Source: JBBRHH01 sp038222915 (GTDB lineage Bacteria; Planctomycetota; Phycisphaerae; Tepidisphaerales; Tepidisphaeraceae). Taken from it: a stretch of 13,235 nt of DNA. The notes under the pieces are model-generated. The model had not been told where the DNA came from, did not search any database, and saw only the letters and a program-made list of their open reading frames with translations. Within the stretch, counting starts at the first letter, position 1. The number at the start of each line of letters is the position of its first letter. Positions 5,907-13,235 of this stretch are shown piece after piece. The stretch covers positions 1 to 13,235 of the forward strand of contig JBBRHH010000107.1 of assembly GCA_038222915.1 (NCBI GenBank). The letters run 5' to 3'. Both the position numbers and the translations under genes were made by a program.

Positions 5907-7700
5907 ATGTTCAACCCCAGGAATAACAATAGCCGTCGCGCGCTTTACCGTGCTGCCTTGGAAACTTTGGAAAGCCGCCAGTTGATGAGTGCTTCGCTCA
6001 ACGTCGGCGACAGCAGCGGAGATTCAGCCGATCGGGCCGTCGCGTTCGCCGACACGGATCTTAATGTCAACGCCGTGACGCAGGTATTCACCGTCGGCAA
6101 CACAGGCGATTCTGATCTGGATGTAACCGACTTCCTGGTTGGCGGTACAAACGCCAGCGACTTTACGGTGAACGTAACCGACAACGGCGGCAGCGCGGTT
6201 AATGCCGACAACTTTGTTATTGCCGCCGGTGACACGTTCACCGTCAGCGTTGTATTCAAGCCAACGGCGGCCGGTGCTCGTTCGGCGAGCATTGGATTTT
6301 CCACCAACGACGCCACAACTGGCAATGACGCGGTGACGCTCGCGGCCAGTGGCAATGGATTGACGCCCGCGACTATTGTGGTGAGCGACGATAGCGGATC
6401 CAGCTCGGATAAGTCGATCACATTCGCTGGCACGAGCCTCGGCCGAACCAGTGCGACATCGACGTTCACCATCACCAACACCGGCGATGATACCCTCACC
6501 ATTACCGATATTGCGCTGGCAGGCGACAACCCCGACGACTTTGCACTGACGGTGAAAGATCAGGACGGGGACGCAGTCGACATCGGAAGTTCTTTCGATA
6601 TTCCGGCGGGAGTTGCCTACACGGTGGAAGTCGAATTTGCACCGCAGGCCGAGGGTAGCCGGAGTGCTTTGGTTACCTTCGATACCAACGACACCTCGTC
6701 GCCGTCGGTTACGTTGAGTGTCGACGGCACCGGGACACCGCAAGTAATACCTGATGCGCCAACTGCCCTCACCACGACGGCTTCAGTGACTCAGATCACG
6801 CTGAATTGGACGGACAATGCCGACAATGAAGACGGTTACCACGTCTATCAGTCGACGACTGTGAACGGGACATACTCGCTGGTTGGCAACATTGATTCGG
6901 ACAGCGACACTTTCACCCAATCGAGCCTTGTTCCCGGCCATCACTACTTCTACAAGATCGCGTCATTTAATGACGCAGGCGAGTCGACATTGGTGGCGGC
7001 CGATGCGACTACGGCTTCGTACACCGACTACGCTCCCAACACAGTCAAAACCGCTCGAAACCTGGGAACGGTGTCCGGCAACCGATCCGTGCATGAATAC
7101 GTTGGCGACGCGGATCTTTCCGACTTCTACCGCGTGACCATGGCGACCAGCGGAACGCTGCGCGTTGTCCTGAATGGCCTGAGCGCCGATGCAGATTTGG
7201 CCCTGTACAAGTTGAACGCGAATGGGTCGGTGACAGCACTGGGAACTTCCGAACGGGCCGGCACCACGGCGGATGGGATCACCAAGAACGTGGCAGCGGG
7301 CAGCTACATCGTGAAGACGTTGCGCGGCGATGTAGGCGAGAACACTGACTATATCCTGACGGTGAACACCGACTACGCGCTCAACACAACCGGATCCGCT
7401 CGCGCGTTAGGAACGCTGACCAAAGCAAGGTCGTTCAACGACTTTGTCGGTGCGCTTGATGGGGATGACTATTATCGCTTCTCGCTCGATCGCACACGCA
7501 AATTGAGCCTCACTCTTGGCGGACTTGGAAATGATATCGATCTGGAACTGCTGGACAGCAAAGGCCACCTGGTCAAGGCCTCGGAGAACAACGGAACCAC
7601 GGCCGAAGCCATCAGCCGCTCGCTGGTGAAGGGAACGTACTTCATCCACGTGGTGAAGTATGCGGACTCGAATTACAAGCTGACGGCATCGGCTGTGTAG
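5907..7700 (+). CDS. LEPR-motif secreted protein with choice-of-anchor D, FN3 and PPC domains
   Basis: This 597-residue protein opens with a basic, Asn/Arg-rich segment and then LETLESRQL-type sequence (ETLESRQLMSAS, 19-30), the planctomycete LEPR-XLL N-terminal motif seen on exported proteins that lack an ordinary hydrophobic signal peptide. Two choice-of-anchor D repeats follow (about 31-150 and 155-277), each with a TNTGD/GNTGD turn and an ASDF/PDDF segment; their spacing is about 126 residues. A fibronectin type III domain covers about 283-370 (ITLNWTDNADNEDGYHVYQS). Two PPC (pre-peptidase C-terminal) domains end the protein (about 375-487 and 490-597), with the paired segments DFYRV/DYYRF, DADLALY/DIDLELL and GTTADGI/GTTAEAI. 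There is no enzyme domain, so it looks like a purely structural or adhesive surface protein. GGAGG at 5892-5896 precedes the ATG. It converges with secA and ends at a terminator. Confidence 0.92.
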   Translation: MFNPRNNNSRRALYRAALETLESRQLMSASLNVGDSSGDSADRAVAFADTDLNVNAVTQVFTVGNTGDSDLDVTDFLVGGTNASDFTVNVTDNGGSAVNADNFVIAAGDTFTVSVVFKPTAAGARSASIGFSTNDATTGNDAVTLAASGNGLTPATIVVSDDSGSSSDKSITFAGTSLGRTSATSTFTITNTGDDTLTITDIALAGDNPDDFALTVKDQDGDAVDIGSSFDIPAGVAYTVEVEFAPQAEGSRSALVTFDTNDTSSPSVTLSVDGTGTPQVIPDAPTALTTTASVTQITLNWTDNADNEDGYHVYQSTTVNGTYSLVGNIDSDSDTFTQSSLVPGHHYFYKIASFNDAGESTLVAADATTASYTDYAPNTVKTARNLGTVSGNRSVHEYVGDADLSDFYRVTMATSGTLRVVLNGLSADADLALYKLNANGSVTALGTSERAGTTADGITKNVAAGSYIVKTLRGDVGENTDYILTVNTDYALNTTGSARALGTLTKARSFNDFVGALDGDDYYRFSLDRTRKLSLTLGGLGNDIDLELLDSKGHLVKASENNGTTAEAISRSLVKGTYFIHVVKYADSNYKLTASAV

Positions 7701-7723
7701 AGCAGTTTAACTCCCATGTGAAG

Positions 7724-7762
7724 ACGGCGAGCCCGGCGGAAGTTGGGCTCGCCGTTCTCTTT

Positions 7763-7764
<2 letters not shown>
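7724..7764 (+). terminator. Intrinsic terminator of the LEPR gene
   Basis: A perfect 11-bp GC-rich stem (ACGGCGAGCCC at 7724-7734 pairing with GGGCTCGCCGT at 7745-7755) with a 10-base loop is followed by TTCTC and five Ts (7760-7764). It lies 23 bases after the LEPR stop. The T-run overlaps the secA stop codon (7763-7765). On the minus strand the same stem has no good U-tract, so it is mainly a plus-strand terminator. Confidence 0.85.
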
Positions 7765-11584
<3,820 letters not shown>

Positions 11585-11608
11585 GGCCGGTCCTTGCGAT
11601 ACGGATGG

Positions 11609-11625
11609 GCCGGGCTTGCCCCGGC
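11609..11625 (-). other. Small hairpin in the secA leader
   Basis: GCCGGG (11609-11614) pairs with CCCGGC (11620-11625) across a five-base loop, 25 bases before the secA start codon and about 15 bases before its Shine-Dalgarno sequence. It may be part of the secA 5' untranslated region. Short GC stems are common in such DNA, so confidence is low. Confidence 0.3.
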
Positions 11626-11666
11626 GCTTCGTGAATCAGTTGATAGTGAAATGAACGAGAATCAGC

Positions 11667-11693
11667 CGCGCCGTTTAAATATATGGCGGCGCG
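11667..11693 (-). promoter_or_regulatory. Inverted repeat with AT-rich centre upstream of secA
   Basis: A perfect 7-bp inverted repeat (CGCGCCG at 11667-11673, CGGCGCG at 11687-11693) flanks a 13-base centre that is almost all A and T (11674-11684), in otherwise GC-rich DNA. On the minus strand this puts TATATT about 95 bases before the secA ATG, but no convincing -35 box lies 16-18 bases upstream. It could be an operator around the secA promoter or a stem after the preceding small gene; no T-run follows the stem. Confidence 0.35.
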
Positions 11694-11712
11694 CTATACG
11701 AGATAGAAGAGA

Positions 11713-12012
11713 TTAGGCGAGTGCAGGCGGTGGGAGGCGGAACTGGAAGGGTTGGCTTTCGTGAAGATGAATCAAGCCAGCATCGCAGACGAGGACCTGG
11801 CGATCGGGTGCGGCCGGGCGGCTGGTGCGAATCGCGGAGGCGAATCGGACGGCCGGCACGACACCGCGCAGGCTCGCAGCCAAACGGCCGGCGATCTGGC
11901 GGGCAACACCGATCACCTGCGGCGGAAGCGTTGGCGCAGCGACAGCGAGCCGATCAGCGCAAAGCGCCGTCGCCAGGATTGTCGCTACAAGTACCCTTCG
12001 GGTCCTCAACAT
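11713..12012 (-). CDS. Small hypothetical secreted protein
   Basis: This 99-residue frame begins MLRTRRVLVATILATALCA, a convincing signal peptide (three arginines, then a hydrophobic core, with likely cleavage near AVAAP at 24-27). The mature part has a probable helix (about 32-50), basic and Ala-rich, then a hydrophobic strand QVLVCDAGLIHLH (72-84), and ends FQFRLPPPALA. I do not recognise a family. The open frame extends upstream to 12294, but the added residues look like non-coding translation, so I chose the internal ATG at 12012. No Shine-Dalgarno sequence precedes it; instead a sigma70-like promoter ends nine bases before the ATG. The gene is 128 bases upstream of secA on the same strand. 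Plus-strand frames over the same bases are basic and low in hydrophobic residues, which favours this strand. It could still be spurious. Confidence 0.5.
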   Translation of the reverse strand: MLRTRRVLVATILATALCADRLAVAAPTLPPQVIGVARQIAGRLAASLRGVVPAVRFASAIRTSRPAAPDRQVLVCDAGLIHLHESQPFQFRLPPPALA

Positions 12013-12021
12013 CGTCAAGAG

Positions 12022-12050
12022 AGTATTCGCATACGCGGCCACTGCGTCAA
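12022..12050 (-). promoter_or_regulatory. Candidate sigma70-like promoter, possibly leaderless
   Basis: On the minus strand TTGACG (12045-12050) and AATACT (12022-12027) are separated by exactly 17 bases, matching 5/6 and 4/6 of the consensus. The ATG of the small secreted protein begins nine bases after the -10 element, so the transcript would have almost no leader. This fits the missing Shine-Dalgarno sequence but is unproven. Confidence 0.4.
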
Positions 12051-12502
12051 GCGACGGAGTTTGACGGCAGGTTGCGCGTTTTGCGTGGAGAATTCGTTTG
12101 TTATTCCGACGCGGCCCCTCAAGTGACGGATGCCGGACGGCTGATTGATGGGTGCTGAGGGGCGGAAAAACTGCGCGCATTTGGGTTGCCTGTCGGTTGT
12201 GCAGAGGCGGATTTTCGCAAGTGCTGGATGAGTAAGTGATTGGGCGCGGAAAAGGGTAAGCAGGTAGGAGTACATATTCAAATCGATCAGCCATCAGCCC
12301 GCGTCAGGAAGCGCAAAGAACCCCACAGCATCGTCGCCGACCGACGCGCGGCGCGGTTGCTTTCAGCAACCATGGTCCAACTCGCCGTCCGCCCCTGCCG
12401 GCGCGACAAGTCCGCCAGTGGCGACATCCGGCCGGCCTGCGGTTAACATCCCTTCCTCACGGCGGTAATGAGAAGCGTCAACTCACAATGCAGGAGCGAT
12501 GG
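12051..12502. other. Gene-free stretch between the small secreted protein and the PA14-cytochrome c gene
   Basis: I see no credible gene here on either strand; the open frames are short, basic and compositionally unlike the neighbours. It must hold the control region of the plus-strand gene at 12503. TTAACA at 12443-12448 is a possible -35 box, but the sequence 17 bases later (TAATGA) is a weak -10. The only clear structure is the hairpin at 12355-12371. Confidence 0.5.
12355..12371. other. Perfect 7-bp hairpin with three-base loop
   Basis: GGTTGCT (12355-12361) pairs with AGCAACC (12365-12371) around a TTC loop. It is about 130 bases upstream of the PA14-cytochrome c start. No T-run follows on either strand, so it is not a standard terminator. 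It may be an operator or RNA stem, or chance. Confidence 0.35.
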
Positions 12503-13235
12503 ATGGGTTTTTATAGACGTTGGACTGCGGTCGCCTGTTTGGCTTTAACGGCAACTTTAACAACAACCACAACTGCACGGGCGGCCGATGCGCTCGCACC
12601 GGGTCTGGTTGCCACATTTGCGGACGAGAAACATCATGTCACCCTCGTCATGTCCAATCCCAACTTTACCCTGGGTGACAATGACTCGATTTACCCGACC
12701 CTGAAGACCGCCTTCACCGGCAAATGGGAGGGTGTGGTCAAGATCATTGAAAAAGGGAAATACGCCTTCATCGCCGACGGCGCCAAAGACGGCCAGGCCA
12801 AGCTTTTTCTGGATGACAAGGAGATCACCGGCGAGCTTGCGCCACTGACTGCCGGCGAGCATCCGATCCGCATCGAGTACACCCGCAAGAATGGCCAGGC
12901 ACGTCTTCAGTTGCTCTGGCAGGGTGAGGAATTTATTCAGGAGCCGGTGCCTGCCGGCGTTCTGTTTCACAAGTCCGGCGCATTGCCCGAGGTCGAGACC
13001 AGCGACCGGATCGAGCAAGGCCGCCACTGGGTTGAGGAACTCAACTGCACGGCCTGCCACAAAAGCGCATCAAAGATTGAAGGACGCTCCGGCCCCGATC
13101 TCTCGCACATTGGTTCACGGACAAACGCGCAATGGATCGCCAAATGGCTGGAGAATCCCCGCCACTTCCGCGCCACCGCCGCCATGCCCGTTCTGCTGAA
13201 AGACGAGCAGGATCGGCGCGATGTAGCGGCTTACC
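12503..13235 (+). CDS. Secreted PA14-like / cytochrome c protein, 3' end outside window
   Basis: An open frame of 244 codons runs from the ATG at 12503 to the right edge without a stop. AGGAG (12492-12496) lies six bases before this ATG, which favours it over the in-frame ATG at 12488. Residues 1-28 form a signal peptide (MGFYRRW, then a hydrophobic Ala/Leu/Thr core, ending ARAAD). Residues about 33-156 resemble a PA14-type beta-sandwich: GLVATF at the start, FTGKWEGVVKIIEKGKYAFI (71-90), LFLDDKEI (101-108), GEHPIRIEY (118-126) and LQLLWQG (135-141). A class I cytochrome c follows, with CTACH at 182-186 binding haem, GPDLSHIG (197-204), and M228 in AAMPVL as the likely axial ligand. PA14-cytochrome fusions are typical of Planctomycetota and probably combine carbohydrate or surface binding with periplasmic electron transfer (inference). 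More domains may follow beyond the edge. Confidence 0.92.
   Translation, partial: MGFYRRWTAVACLALTATLTTTTTARAADALAPGLVATFADEKHHVTLVMSNPNFTLGDNDSIYPTLKTAFTGKWEGVVKIIEKGKYAFIADGAKDGQAKLFLDDKEITGELAPLTAGEHPIRIEYTRKNGQARLQLLWQGEEFIQEPVPAGVLFHKSGALPEVETSDRIEQGRHWVEELNCTACHKSASKIEGRSGPDLSHIGSRTNAQWIAKWLENPRHFRATAAMPVLLKDEQDRRDVAAY

Noticed and set aside
11721..12158. Plus-strand frames of 145 and 124 codons opposite the small secreted protein
   Set aside because: They are strongly basic and polar, with no signal, domain or ribosome-binding site; the minus-strand frame has a signal peptide.
12013..12294. Upstream extension of the small secreted protein to a 193-residue product
   Set aside because: The added residues do not resemble a protein segment and would bury the signal peptide in the middle of the chain.
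12240..12446. A 68-codon plus-strand frame in the gene-free stretch
   Set aside because: It is basic and domain-free, has no convincing ribosome-binding site, and overlaps the hairpin at 12355-12371.

Overview
The window looks like a chromosomal segment of a Planctomycetota bacterium, probably of the Phycisphaerae or a related soil or freshwater group (inference). The evidence is a PSCyt1/DUF1549/DUF1553 gene paired with a DUF1501 gene, a secreted protein with a LEPR-type N-terminal motif, the first codons of a DUF4058 gene, a PA14-cytochrome c fusion, and a SecA of about 1270 residues, much longer than the roughly 900 of Escherichia coli. The DNA is moderately GC-rich. I see no tRNA, rRNA, insertion sequence or CRISPR array.

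Layout. Positions 1-4985 hold four genes on the minus strand, read right to left: the large PSCyt1/DUF1549/DUF1553 protein (two CxxCH sites), the Tat-exported DUF1501 protein (start overlapping the previous stop), a small CysO-like ubiquitin-fold sulfur carrier, and a DUF4058 gene of which only 11 codons are present. A 175-base divergent spacer separates this cluster from a small secreted protein of unknown function (5161-5661, plus). A 245-base leader with two strong hairpins precedes a 597-residue LEPR protein (5907-7700, plus) built from two choice-of-anchor D repeats, a fibronectin III domain and two PPC domains. This gene converges on secA (7763-11584, minus), with an intrinsic terminator between them. 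Upstream of secA lies a short secreted orphan (11713-12012, minus), then about 490 bases without a gene, then a signal-peptide/PA14/cytochrome c gene (12503 onward, plus) that runs off the right edge.

How it fits together. Most products are exported or act at the cell surface (haem proteins, Tat substrate, PPC/anchor-D protein, small signal-peptide proteins), and the one essential housekeeping gene is the Sec motor ATPase. Nothing shows that they form a single pathway. The first two genes form a recognised planctomycete pair of unproven biochemical role.

The points most worth a second look are the four degenerate WAxxKF repeats in the enlarged helical region of SecA, the extra leucine after the Gly-Gly of the CysO-like protein (which would require C-terminal trimming), and the structured leader of the LEPR gene. 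I did not find a clear new multi-gene defence or mobile system here.
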